Made by a program: the position numbers and the translations under genes | Part shown: positions 8,337 to 16,616 of the stretch, piece after piece | Numbering within the stretch: the first letter of the stretch is position 1 | How the letters are laid out: every line of letters begins with the position of its first letter | Source: UBA4656 sp002405525 | GTDB taxonomy: Bacteria > Pseudomonadota > Gammaproteobacteria > Xanthomonadales > Ahniellaceae | Direction: 5' to 3' | Assembly: GCA_036723735.1 (NCBI GenBank) | Contig: DAIMGT010000032.1 | Coordinates: 1-40,345 of the forward strand | DNA length: 40,345 bases | Notes under the pieces: model-generated | Database searches by the model: none | What the model was told of the DNA's origin: nothing | Seen by the model: the letters and a program-made list of their open reading frames with translations, nothing else

Positions 8337-10816
8337 TAGCGACCCGTCAGAAAACGCCAGAAAAACCGATGGAGGACTTCGCCGGCGCGCTGTGCCGCAA
8401 GCACGGCGGCCGCATCACGGGGCAGCTGTCGCTGCCGGCGCGGGAGGGCCGCCATGCGGATTTCCCGGCCGAACTCGACCCCGCGCTGCGCACGGCGCTG
8501 GAGCGACGAGGCATTTTCCGCCTGTACTCCCACCAGCGCGAGGCCTGGGATGCGGTGCACGACGGCCACGACGTGGTGGTGGTGACGCCCACCGCCTCGG
8601 GCAAGACGCTCTGCTACAACCTGCCGGTGCTGCACGCCGCGCGCACCCAGCAGGCGAAGGCGCTCTATCTGTTCCCCACCAAGGCGCTGGCCCAGGACCA
8701 GGTGGCCGAGCTCAACGAGCTCAACCGCGCGGGCGAACTGGGCATCCGTGCCTACACCTTCGACGGCGACACCCCGGGCGACGCGCGCAAGGCGGTGCGC
8801 ACCCGCGGCGACATCGTGGTCACCAACCCGGACATGCTGCACCAGGCGATCCTGCCCCACCACACCAAGTGGGCGCAGTTCTTCGAGAGCCTGCGCTGGG
8901 TGGTGATCGACGAGGTGCACAACTACCGCGGGGTGTTCGGCTCCCACGTGGCCAACGTGATCCGGCGGCTGCGGCGGATCTGCGCCTTTTACGGCGTAAG
9001 CCCGCGCTTCGTGCTGTGCTCGGCGACGATCGGCAACCCCAAGGAGCACGCCGAAGCGCTGCTCGGCGGCCCGGTCCACGCCATCACCGAGAGCGGGGCG
9101 CCGACCGGGGCCAAGCACCTGCTGTTGTGGAACCCGCCGGTCATCAACCCCGACCTCGGCATCCGCGCCTCCAACCGCTCGCAGACCACGCGCGTCGCGC
9201 GGGCCGCCATCCGGGCCGGCTACAAGACCATCGTCTTCGCGCAGTCGCGGCTGATGGTCGAGGTGCTGACCAAGTACCTCAAGGACGTGTTCGACCACGA
9301 CCCGCGGCGCCCGGCGCGGATCCACGCCTACCGCGGCGGCTACCTGCCGGAGGAGCGCCGGGCCACCGAGCGCAAGCTGCGCGCGGGAGAGATCGATTGC
9401 GTGGTGAGCACTTCGGCGCTGGAACTCGGGGTCGACATCGGCTCGCTCGATGTCTGCATCCTCAATGGCTACCCCGGCTCGGTGGCGGCGACCTGGCAGC
9501 GGCTGGGCCGCGCGGGGCGCCGCAAGCAGGCGGCGCTGGGCGTGCTGGTGGCCAGTTCCGACCCGCTCGACCAGTACGTCGTGCGACACCCGGAGTTCTT
9601 CTTCGACGCCAGCCCCGAGCACGCGCGGATCGCGCCCGACCAGCTGCTGATCCTGCTCGACCACGTGCGTTGCGCGGCCTTCGAACTGCCGTTCCGCGAC
9701 GGCGACCGCTTCGGCCACGCCGATCCGCGGGCGCTGCTGGAGTTCCTCGCCGAGCAGGGCGTGCTGCACGGCGACGCCGGCCAGTGGCACTGGATCGCCG
9801 ACGCCTATCCGGCCAACGCGGTCTCGCTGCGCTCGGTCGCCGACGGCAACTTCGTGGTGGTCGACCGCACCGACGGCCAGCAGGCCATCATCGCCGAAGT
9901 CGACTATTCGGCCGCCGCGGAGACCCTGTACGAGGGCGCGATCTACATGGTGCAGAGCCGGCCCTGGCAGGTCGAGAAGCTCGACTGGGTGGGGCGCAAG
10001 GCCTACGTGACCCGCACCAACGTCGACTACTACACCGATGCGATCGAGTACCAGAAGCTCAAGGTGCTGGAGCGCTTCGACGGCGAACGCGGCGCCGCAT
10101 CGGACGCCGGCCACGGCGAGGTGCACCTGGTCCGTCGCGTGACCGGCTACAAGAAGATCCGCTACTACACGCACGAGAACATCGGCTACGGGCCGGTGAA
10201 CCTGCCCGACCGCGAGATGCACACCTCCGCCCTGTGGTGGCAGGTCGATGAAGCCGCGCTGGACCGCGCCTTCGACAGCCGCTGGGCGGCGCTCGACGGT
10301 TTCCTCGGCGCCGCCTACGCACTGCACACGGTGGCGGTGCTGGCCGCGATGGCGGAACCACGCGACCTCGGCAAGGCGGTGGGCTCGGGCGCGGGCGAAT
10401 GGAACGCGGTGGTCGATGCGCGCGGACGCGGCCAGTTGCGCGATGCCAGCGACCGCGAGATCCAGCCGGAGATGCTGGCGCGCTTCGCACCGACCGTGTT
10501 CCTGTACGACAACTACCCCGGCGGCACCGGCTTCTCCGAGCCGCTGTTCGGCCAGCGCCGGCACCTGGTCGCCGCCGCGCGCGACCTGGTCTCGCGCTGC
10601 GACTGCACGCACGGCTGCCCGGCCTGCATCGGGCCGGTGCTGGGCTCGGACGAGACGAACGCCCGCGCGCCCAAGGCGCTGGCGCTGCGCGTGCTGGCCC
10701 TGTTCGACGGCACGGCGCTCGACGACGGCGATGCGGTGCCGGTCGCGCGGCCCGATCCGGCCGTGCTCGCGCGCGAGAGCGAGGCGCGGTTGCGGGAACT
10801 CGCCGTCGATGGCTGA
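8312..10816 (+). CDS. MrfA/YprA-like DEAD/DEAH-box DNA helicase with DUF1998 zinc-binding C-terminus
   Basis: 834 residues. Superfamily 2 motifs are in order: SHQREAW, TPTASGKT (Walker A, 92-99), DEVH (Walker B, 200-203), SAT (237-239), TSALELGVDIGSLD and QRLGRAGRR (motif VI, from 396). The C-terminus has FLYDNYPGGTGFSE and the Cys cluster CDCTHGCPAC (Cys763, 765, 769, 772), the DUF1998 metal site of MrfA/YprA helicases. In Bacillus subtilis MrfA works with the exonuclease MrfB in UvrABC-independent repair of mitomycin C damage; here the next gene is an MrfB-like exonuclease overlapping by 8 nt, which supports the same role. The start at 8312 is preceded by GGACGGGAA; ATGs at residues 7 and 20 lack a visible ribosome-binding site. 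Promoter and operator probably lie in the gap shared with lexA. Confidence 0.88.
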   Translation: MPKLSTMPVATRQKTPEKPMEDFAGALCRKHGGRITGQLSLPAREGRHADFPAELDPALRTALERRGIFRLYSHQREAWDAVHDGHDVVVVTPTASGKTLCYNLPVLHAARTQQAKALYLFPTKALAQDQVAELNELNRAGELGIRAYTFDGDTPGDARKAVRTRGDIVVTNPDMLHQAILPHHTKWAQFFESLRWVVIDEVHNYRGVFGSHVANVIRRLRRICAFYGVSPRFVLCSATIGNPKEHAEALLGGPVHAITESGAPTGAKHLLLWNPPVINPDLGIRASNRSQTTRVARAAIRAGYKTIVFAQSRLMVEVLTKYLKDVFDHDPRRPARIHAYRGGYLPEERRATERKLRAGEIDCVVSTSALELGVDIGSLDVCILNGYPGSVAATWQRLGRAGRRKQAALGVLVASSDPLDQYVVRHPEFFFDASPEHARIAPDQLLILLDHVRCAAFELPFRDGDRFGHADPRALLEFLAEQGVLHGDAGQWHWIADAYPANAVSLRSVADGNFVVVDRTDGQQAIIAEVDYSAAAETLYEGAIYMVQSRPWQVEKLDWVGRKAYVTRTNVDYYTDAIEYQKLKVLERFDGERGAASDAGHGEVHLVRRVTGYKKIRYYTHENIGYGPVNLPDREMHTSALWWQVDEAALDRAFDSRWAALDGFLGAAYALHTVAVLAAMAEPRDLGKAVGSGAGEWNAVVDARGRGQLRDASDREIQPEMLARFAPTVFLYDNYPGGTGFSEPLFGQRRHLVAAARDLVSRCDCTHGCPACIGPVLGSDETNARAPKALALRVLALFDGTALDDGDAVPVARPDPAVLARESEARLRELAVDG

Positions 10817-12047
10817 ACCGCGCAGCGGCGCCGACCTGCACGACCGCCTCGGCGCTCTGCTGCGCCAGCGGGGCAGCGTGGTCGCGACGCCGCCGTCGCC
10901 CGGAACCACCGCGCCGATGCCGGCGGCCAGCGTTGCCGACCGGGTGGCGGACGCCGTCCCCGCCGACGACTGGGCCGCGCGCATCGAATCGCTGCGCCAG
11001 GCGCAGCGCGTGCGCGAGGCGCGCCGGTACCGCGCCGAACGCGCACTGCCCGGCACCGAGGTCGCGCCCGGCGTGCGCTGCATCGGGTTCCGCGCGCCGC
11101 TGCCGCCCTGCGCGCGCGATGCTGTGCCGTGGGAGGCGGGGGAGGGCGCCGCGGGGCCGCTGGTCTACCTCGACACCGAGACCACCGGACTGGCCGGCGG
11201 CACCGGCACGCTGGTGTTCCTGCTCGGTCTGGCCTGGCATGACGGCGACGCACTCGCCGTGCAGCAGTGGCTGCTGGTCTCGCCGGGCGCGGAAGAACGC
11301 CTGTACCGCGCGGTGATGGAGCGCCTGCCGGAAAACCCGCATTGGGTGTCCTTCAACGGCAAGGCCTTCGACCTGCCGCTGCTCGCGACGCGGCTGCGCC
11401 TGGCGCGCCTGCGCGATCCCTTCGCCGGCCGCGCGCACTGGGACCTGCTGCACCCGCTGCGGCGCGCCTTCGACTCGCGCTGGCCGGACTGCCGGCTGCA
11501 GACCGCCGAACGCCGCCTGCTGGGCATCGAGCGCGTCGACGACCTGCCGGGGGCGTTCGCGCCGCAGGCCTGGACCGCCTTCCTGCGCCACGGCGAGACC
11601 GCGATGCTGGGCGAGGCGATCCGCCACAACCGCGACGACGTGGTCGCACTGGCGCGGCTGCTGCCCGCGCTGCGGGCGGTGTACGCGGACCCGTCGCGCT
11701 TCGACGCCGATGCGGCCTCGATCGGGCGACGCCTCGCGCAGGCGGGCCGCGCCGACGCCGCCCGCCGCGCGCTGGAAGGTGCTCTGCACGACGCCGGCGC
11801 GCGCCGCGCGCTGGCCCGGATCTGCGCCCGCCAGCGCCGCTGGGCCGAGGTCGAAGCCCTGCTCGCGCCGCTGGCCGACGCAGCGCGCCCCTGCGTACAG
11901 GCGCTCGAGCGCCTGGCCAAGATCGCCGAGCACGTGCACCACGACCGGGCGCGCGCCCGCGCGCTCACCGAGCGCCTCGTCGCCCTCGCACCCACCGAAC
12001 CGCGCCACCGCAACCGCCTCGCGCGCCTGTCCCGGCCCGGTGCCTGA
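10809..12047 (+). CDS. MrfB/YprB-like RNase H-fold (DEDD) exonuclease
   Basis: 412 residues from the ATG at 10809, which overlaps the helicase stop codon by 8 nt and implies translational coupling. The exonuclease core is clear: YLDTETTGL (Asp122, Glu124), SFNGKAFDLPLL (Asp188), LQTAERRLLGI, and HNRDDVVAL (His273, Asp276/277), the DEDDh-type set of DnaQ-like nucleases. The preceding ~110 residues are a variable region. Residues ~290-412 are Ala/Arg-rich helical repeats resembling the TPR-like C-terminus of YprB. Order and coupling match mrfA-mrfB of Bacillus, where MrfB is a 3'-5' exonuclease needed for mitomycin repair. Proteobacterial MrfB function is inferred. Confidence 0.85.
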   Translation: MAEPRSGADLHDRLGALLRQRGSVVATPPSPGTTAPMPAASVADRVADAVPADDWAARIESLRQAQRVREARRYRAERALPGTEVAPGVRCIGFRAPLPPCARDAVPWEAGEGAAGPLVYLDTETTGLAGGTGTLVFLLGLAWHDGDALAVQQWLLVSPGAEERLYRAVMERLPENPHWVSFNGKAFDLPLLATRLRLARLRDPFAGRAHWDLLHPLRRAFDSRWPDCRLQTAERRLLGIERVDDLPGAFAPQAWTAFLRHGETAMLGEAIRHNRDDVVALARLLPALRAVYADPSRFDADAASIGRRLAQAGRADAARRALEGALHDAGARRALARICARQRRWAEVEALLAPLADAARPCVQALERLAKIAEHVHHDRARARALTERLVALAPTEPRHRNRLARLSRPGA

Positions 12048-12138
12048 TCGCGCACTCCGCGCGCGAGGCGTCGATTCCCTGCTCCGGGCTGATCGCCGGC
12101 GACCGCGCGTCCGGCGCCCGGCGCGAGGATCGGGTGTT

Positions 12139-12164
12139 GCGGTCGCGCGCAAGCGCGCTCCTGC
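12139..12164 (-). repeat. REP element copy 1 (inverted)
   Basis: Read on the minus strand this 26-mer has the REP layout: head GCAGGAGC, self-complementary stem GCGCGC-TT-GCGCGC, tail GACCGC. It matches copy 2 at 22 of 26 positions in the opposite orientation. It lies just after the mrfB-like gene in a 265-bp gap without genes. GTAGGAGC-headed REPs are common in Xanthomonadales and pseudomonads, are usually moved by RAYT transposases, and may act in transcript ends; no RAYT gene is in this window. Confidence 0.75.
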
Positions 12165-12179
12165 TGGCGTGCGCGGCAT

Positions 12180-12205
12180 GTAGGAGCCCGCATGCGGGCG
12201 ACCGC
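12180..12205 (+). repeat. REP element copy 2
   Basis: Head GTAGGAGC, stem GCCCGC-AT-GCGGGC, tail GACCGC. Compared with copy 1 the stem pair at element positions 9 and 18 is swapped from G-C to C-G, so the hairpin is kept while the sequence changed. With copy 1 it forms an inverted pair spaced 15 bp, a BIME-like unit. Confidence 0.75.
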
Positions 12206-12237
12206 AGGACAGGCGCCCAGCGCAAGGGTCGGTGGTC

Positions 12238-12263
12238 GCGGTCGCGCCCCGGCGCGCCCATGC
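12238..12263 (-). repeat. REP-like element copy 3 (degenerate, inverted)
   Basis: On the minus strand it reads a degraded head, stem CGCGCC-GG-GGCGCG, and the same GACCGC tail. Orientation equals copy 1, so the cluster is inverted-direct-inverted. The head no longer matches GTAGGAGC, hence the lower confidence. Confidence 0.5.
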
Positions 12264-12312
12264 CGAGGTCGGGACCGCGGGGGCGGCCGAAACGCCGGCG
12301 GCGCGAATCCGC

Positions 12313-13662
12313 TCAGCGCCAGAACGCGATGCGATACGGCTGCGGCGGTTCGTCGCGCCGTGCGTCGCGTTCGAGCGTGGGTCGGCCGACCTCGAGCACG
12401 TGGCGGCCCGGTGCCAGGCCGCGCACGTCGATCATCACCGCGAAGCCGCGCATCCCGTCGGCCGCAGTGTGGAACGAGAACTCGATGTCTTCGAGCGGCG
12501 CGCCATCGAGCCGCAATGGGTGCATCCGCGCGATGCAGTCCAGCAGGCGCGCGCGGCGCGCGAACTCGGCCTCGGCCTTGGCGTCGTCGTCCGCCGCGGC
12601 GTCCGGGCAGTCGCGCCCGATCGCCTCGTTGTGGCGCTCCGCGTCGTAGGGGATGACCAGCCGCAGCCACGGCCCGCGCACCACGCTCGACGGCAGGTAG
12701 GGCGCGTTCAGTCCCGACAGTCCCGGTTGGCGCAGGTCGGCGTAATGCACCGCGCGCAGGTCGCGGGCGTCGCCGGCCCGGTCCTCGGGCACCCAGTCCC
12801 AGTCGGCCAGCCGCACGTCGGCGGCCCGCATCAGCGGCCCCACGGTCGCCAGCGCCATCACGGCGAACATCGCCAGCCACACCAGCACGGTGGCCCGCTT
12901 CTCGCCCACGTTGCTGCCGAGCAGGGTGATCAGCACGTTGCCGCTGCGCCCGAAACCGATCCAGGAGTAGGCCCGCATGGTGCGCTCGATCCAGCGCCCG
13001 AGGCCGCTCGACCGGTCGAGCTGGTCACCGCGGTACTTGTCGATGCCCGCCGCGATGAAGAACGGCAACAGCACCACGGCCAGCAGCCCCATGAAGATGT
13101 AGAAGAACGCCAGCGTGCCGAACGCCGATCCCACCGCCACGCCGACCGCGTAGAGCACGATGACCGTCAGCGCCGGCGGGATGATGCCGATCGCCAGCGC
13201 CACGCCGATCGCGAACACCACGGTGGACAGGTTGTCCGCGCGCTCGATGACGTCGTCCATGTTCGCGACCCGGGCCTTCGCCACCTCGACCTGGATCGGC
13301 CCGGCCTTGATCCGGTCCCAGCGGATGCCGCCCGGGAACACCGAGTTCATCCCCACCAGCGCGATCCAGCGCGCGCGCAGCAGCAGGTGCACGGCGAAGG
13401 TCACGGCCAGGGTGATCACCGCGCCCTTGCCGTAGACGTTCATCATGCCCAGGAAGGCCGCCCATTCGACGCCGAGCCGCGGCTCGAACCAGGCCACCAG
13501 CAGGTCGATCTCGCCGCTCAACTGGAACAGCGCGAACACGCTGGCGCCCGAGATCAGCAGTTCCATGTCCCATGTCGGCGTGGTCCGGCGCGGGATGGCG
13601 TGCGGCTCCGCGAGGGCGGTGGCATCCGCGGCCGGCGGGGGTGCGACAGGAGGGTCGGTCAT
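12313..13662 (-). CDS. Multi-pass membrane protein of unknown function
   Basis: 449 residues from the ATG at 13662. A Pro/Ala-rich cytosolic start is followed by about six or seven membrane segments (for example LLISGASVFALFQLSG, VITLAVTFAVHLLLRA, VVFAIGVALAIGIIPPALTV, FFYIFMGLLAVVLLPFF, VLVWLAMFAVMALATVGPLM). A ~160-residue C-terminal soluble domain follows, with LRLVIPYDAERHN and HVLEVGRPTLERD, which looks beta-rich and probably periplasmic. I do not recognise the family. It is divergent from phaE with a 150-bp shared promoter region, so a link to polymer storage is possible but unsupported. The open frame continues far upstream antisense to phaE and phaC; that part is not coding. Confidence 0.8.
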   Translation of the reverse strand: MTDPPVAPPPAADATALAEPHAIPRRTTPTWDMELLISGASVFALFQLSGEIDLLVAWFEPRLGVEWAAFLGMMNVYGKGAVITLAVTFAVHLLLRARWIALVGMNSVFPGGIRWDRIKAGPIQVEVAKARVANMDDVIERADNLSTVVFAIGVALAIGIIPPALTVIVLYAVGVAVGSAFGTLAFFYIFMGLLAVVLLPFFIAAGIDKYRGDQLDRSSGLGRWIERTMRAYSWIGFGRSGNVLITLLGSNVGEKRATVLVWLAMFAVMALATVGPLMRAADVRLADWDWVPEDRAGDARDLRAVHYADLRQPGLSGLNAPYLPSSVVRGPWLRLVIPYDAERHNEAIGRDCPDAAADDDAKAEAEFARRARLLDCIARMHPLRLDGAPLEDIEFSFHTAADGMRGFAVMIDVRGLAPGRHVLEVGRPTLERDARRDEPPQPYRIAFWR

Positions 13663-13755
13663 CGGGTCGGCATCGCGCGGTCGTGGCCTCGAATATCGCC
13701 GATGTGGGCACGCCGTTCCAGCGCGCCGGGCGTCGATCCTCGACCTTCGGCGCGG

Positions 13756-13784
13756 TTGGTCGCGCCACCCTCGCGGTGTAGCAT
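13756..13784 (+). promoter_or_regulatory. Predicted promoter of phaE-phaC
   Basis: TTGGTC (13756-13761), a 17-bp spacer and TAGCAT (13779-13784) lie 28 bp before the phaE start, with ribosome-binding site GGGAG at about 13799. Spacing is ideal, but the -35 box matches only three of six. Confidence 0.35.
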
Positions 13785-13812
13785 CCGGACGGTCCGCAGG
13801 GAGTCGTCCACG

Positions 13813-15084
13813 ATGGCGAAATCGAACCCCAACGCGGCCTGGCTGGCCGGCTGGCAGTCCCTGCAGCAGCAGTTCGCGCGCGCATGGAAGGACGCCTCGG
13901 GCGCCGCCGGCGCGACGCCACCGGTCCACGAGGGCTTCGAGATGTGGGCCCGGCTCGCCGGCGGCGGCGATTCCGGCAACGAGGCGGTCGACCGCATGGT
14001 CGCCGGCGCGCGGCAGATGGTGCAGATGATGCAGGCGGGACTGTCGGCGGCGGCCGGCAAGGCCGTGCCCTCGGGTGGCGACTGGGCGGCGGCGATCTCG
14101 TCCGCCCTCGGCGGACTCGGCCCGCAGGACAACCCGATGCGCGACGCCCTGCGCCAGGCGATGGGCGAGGGCGCACGGGGTTTCGAGCATCTTTTCGCCG
14201 ACTTCGCCGCTGCAGCGGCGCCGTTCCGGCAGGACTTCCAGTCGCTGATGCAACTGCCGGCCTTCGGCTACGCGCGCGAGTCGCAGGAACGCCAGCAGCG
14301 CTTCGCGCTGGCGCTCGACGACTATCGCGCGCGACTCGACGCCTACAACCAGCTGATGCTCGACGCCAGCCGCCGCGCGCTGGAGAAGGTCGAGGCCAAA
14401 CTCGCCGCGCACAGCGAACCCGGGCGCCAGTTGAAGTCCTTTCGCGCGCTCTACGACCTGTGGATCGACGCCGCGGAGGAAGGGTACGCCGAGGTCGCGC
14501 TGTCGCCGGCGTTCCGCGCCGCCTATGGCGCGCTGGTCAATGCACAGATGGCGGTGCGCCGCCACGTGCAGCAGGAAGTCGAGCGCGGCGGCGCCGCGCT
14601 CGGCATGCCGACGCGTGGAGAACTCGATGCCGTTCACCGCAAGCTCGCAGAGATGAAGCGCCGGCTGGCGGAACTCGAGCATGCGGCGGCGCTGGCCAAC
14701 GTGCGCGCGGGATCCGCCGCGCCGCCCGACGACGAGGTCGCGCCCGCCGCCGCGCTCGCGAAGCTGCCGGAGCCCGCGAAGGCGTCGCGCAAGCGGCCGC
14801 CACCGAAAACCGCGCCGAAGCCAGCGCCGCGCGCCGCCGTCGCGCCCGCGCCGGTCGCGGCGCCCGCGCGTGCGCGGAAAGCCGCCGCCCCGGCCGCGCC
14901 GAAGCCGGCCAAGGCTGCGGCCTCGCGCGCCACCCGCCCGCGTCTGCGCGCGGTCGGCGGCAGCGCCGGCGCGGCAGCCGCATCGCCTGCGCGCGCGGCC
15001 AAGGCCGCGGCGTCCGGCGGCAGTTTCGCCGAGCGCCTCGCGGCCCTGCGAAAGACCGCGAAACCGGGCAAGGGAGGTCGCTGA
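13813..15084 (+). CDS. phaE: Class III PHA synthase subunit PhaE with histone-H1-like tail
   Basis: 423 residues. The family core occupies about 1-295: AWLAGWQSLQQQF, LMQLPAFGYARESQERQQR, YDLWIDAAEEGYAEV, SPAFRAAYGALVNAQM, and a C-terminal amphipathic helix (LDAVHRKLAEMKRRLAELE). PhaE partners PhaC in polymerising hydroxyacyl-CoA at the PHA granule surface, and phaC starts 3 bp downstream. Residues ~318-423 are an extra Lys/Arg/Ala/Pro tail (KASRKRPPPKTAPKPAP, ARARKAAAPAAPKPAKAAA) like the DNA-binding tails of PhaF, PhaM and AlgP; PhaE proteins are usually shorter (~360) and I do not know this tail in them. GGGAG precedes the ATG. Confidence 0.9.
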   Translation: MAKSNPNAAWLAGWQSLQQQFARAWKDASGAAGATPPVHEGFEMWARLAGGGDSGNEAVDRMVAGARQMVQMMQAGLSAAAGKAVPSGGDWAAAISSALGGLGPQDNPMRDALRQAMGEGARGFEHLFADFAAAAAPFRQDFQSLMQLPAFGYARESQERQQRFALALDDYRARLDAYNQLMLDASRRALEKVEAKLAAHSEPGRQLKSFRALYDLWIDAAEEGYAEVALSPAFRAAYGALVNAQMAVRRHVQQEVERGGAALGMPTRGELDAVHRKLAEMKRRLAELEHAAALANVRAGSAAPPDDEVAPAAALAKLPEPAKASRKRPPPKTAPKPAPRAAVAPAPVAAPARARKAAAPAAPKPAKAAASRATRPRLRAVGGSAGAAAASPARAAKAAASGGSFAERLAALRKTAKPGKGGR

Positions 15085-15087
15085 GCC

Positions 15088-16158
15088 ATGTTCGGTCCGC
15101 TGCAGTTCACCCCCGCGGAAGCCCTGCGCGAGGTCGCCGCGCTCGGCGAGAAGATCGCGCGCGGCGCGAAGACCCTGCGCGAGGTCGAGGACGTCACCTA
15201 CGGCGCGACGCCGCGCGAGGCGGTCTGGCGCGACGGCAAGGTCGTTCTGTACCGATTCAAGGGCGAGCGTGCGCCGAGCGCCACGGTGCCGCTGCTGATC
15301 GTCTACGCTCTGGTCAACCGGCCCTACATGGTCGACCTGCAGCACGACCGGTCGATCGTGCGCGGCCTGCTCGACAAGGGCGAGGACGTGTACCTGATCG
15401 ATTGGGGCTATCCCGACCCGTCGGACCGCTTCACCACCCTCGACGACTACATCAACGGCACCATCCGTCGCTGCGTCGAGGTGGTGGCGAAGCGCCACGG
15501 ATTGGGCGCGATCAACCTGCTCGGCATCTGCCAGGGTGGCGCGTTCTCGCTGTGCTACACCGCGCTGCACCCGAAGACGGTGCGCAACCTCGTCACCATG
15601 GTCACGCCGGTCGACTTCCACACGCCGGACAACATGCTCTCGCACTGGACGCAGGACATGGACGTCGACCTGATGGTCGACACGCTGGGCAACGTGCCCG
15701 GCGACCTGATGAACTGGTGCTACCTCACGCTCAAGCCGTTCCGGCTCAACTTCCAGAAGTACGTCGGCCTGGTCGACATCCTCGACAGCAAGGAGGAGGT
15801 CGAGAACTTCCTGCGCATGGAGAAGTGGATCTTCGACTCGCCCGACCAGGCCGGCGAGGCCTTCCGCCAGTTCATCAAGGACTTCTACCAGGGCAACAAG
15901 CTGGTGCGCGGCGGGCTCGAGATCGGCGGCCGCGTGGTGGACCTGAAGGCCATCCGGCAGCCCGTGCTCAACATCTTCGCCGAGCAGGACCACCTCGTGC
16001 CGCCGGCGGCCTCGCGCGCGCTCTCCGGCGTGGTCGGCACGAAGGACTACACCGAGATCGCCTTCAAGGGCGGGCACATCGGGATCTACGTCTCGGGGCG
16101 CTCGCAGCGCGAGGTGCCGCCGGCGATCCACGACTGGCTGCACGCGCGGTCCGGCTGA
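15088..16158 (+). CDS. phaC: Class III poly(R)-hydroxyalkanoic acid synthase subunit PhaC
   Basis: 356 residues, the class III length. The lipase-like box GICQGG places the catalytic Cys at 148; FAEQDHLVP gives Asp301 and FKGGHIGIYVSG gives His330, one residue off the Allochromatium numbering C149/D302/H331. The alpha/beta-hydrolase fold is intact (PLLIVYALVNRPYMVDLQ, VYLIDWGYPDPSDR). It polymerises (R)-3-hydroxyacyl-CoA, mostly short chain, on the granule surface in complex with PhaE, encoded immediately upstream with 3 bp between stop and start. Certainly one operon. Confidence 0.95.
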   Translation: MFGPLQFTPAEALREVAALGEKIARGAKTLREVEDVTYGATPREAVWRDGKVVLYRFKGERAPSATVPLLIVYALVNRPYMVDLQHDRSIVRGLLDKGEDVYLIDWGYPDPSDRFTTLDDYINGTIRRCVEVVAKRHGLGAINLLGICQGGAFSLCYTALHPKTVRNLVTMVTPVDFHTPDNMLSHWTQDMDVDLMVDTLGNVPGDLMNWCYLTLKPFRLNFQKYVGLVDILDSKEEVENFLRMEKWIFDSPDQAGEAFRQFIKDFYQGNKLVRGGLEIGGRVVDLKAIRQPVLNIFAEQDHLVPPAASRALSGVVGTKDYTEIAFKGGHIGIYVSGRSQREVPPAIHDWLHARSG

Positions 16159-16164
16159 ACGACG

Positions 16165-16572
16165 GTGGCCGGGCGCAGGATCGCGCTCGTCGCGCTCGTG
16201 GTGCGCGACTACGACGAGGCGATCGACTGGTACCGGCGCGCGCTCGACTCCCGCCTGGTCGAGGACCGCGAGGTGCCGGAGCAGGGCAAGCGCTGGGTGG
16301 TGGTCGCGCCCGCCGACGACGGCGCCGGCTGCGCCCTCCTGCTGGCGCGGGCGTCGAGCCCCGAACAGGCGCGTTTCGTCGGCGACCAGTCCGGCGGCCG
16401 CGTGTTCCTGTTCCTGCGCACGGACGACTTCGCGCGCGACGAGGCGCGCCTGCGCGTGGCCGGCGCGCGCTTCGTGTGCGAGCCGCGCGACGAGCCCTAC
16501 GGCCGCGTTGCGGTGTTCGAGGACCTGTACGGCAACCGCTGGGACCTGCTGGGGCCGCCTGCGGGGCAGTGA
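16165..16572 (+). CDS. VOC-family (glyoxalase/bleomycin-resistance fold) protein
   Basis: 135 residues from a GTG only 6 bp after phaC, so probably the third gene of the PHA operon. One VOC module is complete: IALVALVVRDYDEAIDWYRRAL, VVVAPADDGAGCALLLARA, VFLFLRTDDFARDEARLRVAGARF, and GRVAVFEDLYGNRWDLLGP. The final Glu in VFEDLYGN and a putative His/Glu/Gln set suggest a metal site, but the substrate is unknown. A role in PHA metabolism is only implied by position. Confidence 0.85.
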   Translation: MAGRRIALVALVVRDYDEAIDWYRRALDSRLVEDREVPEQGKRWVVVAPADDGAGCALLLARASSPEQARFVGDQSGGRVFLFLRTDDFARDEARLRVAGARFVCEPRDEPYGRVAVFEDLYGNRWDLLGPPAGQ

Positions 16573-16616
16573 CCCCCGGCACGGGCGCCGGCGCCAACGG
16601 GGCACCACACTGGCGC

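Noticed and set aside
7742..11083. Very long open frame on the minus strand (about 1100 codons) antisense to the mrfA/mrfB-like genes and continuing into lexA
   Set aside because: Its text is His/Arg/Val/Gln-rich without family features, and it mirrors the codon bias of the plus-strand genes; only the lexA frame at its left end is supported.
13663..16608. Long minus-strand open frame upstream of the membrane-protein gene
   Set aside because: It is antisense to phaE, phaC and the VOC gene, all of which have complete catalytic or family motifs on the plus strand.
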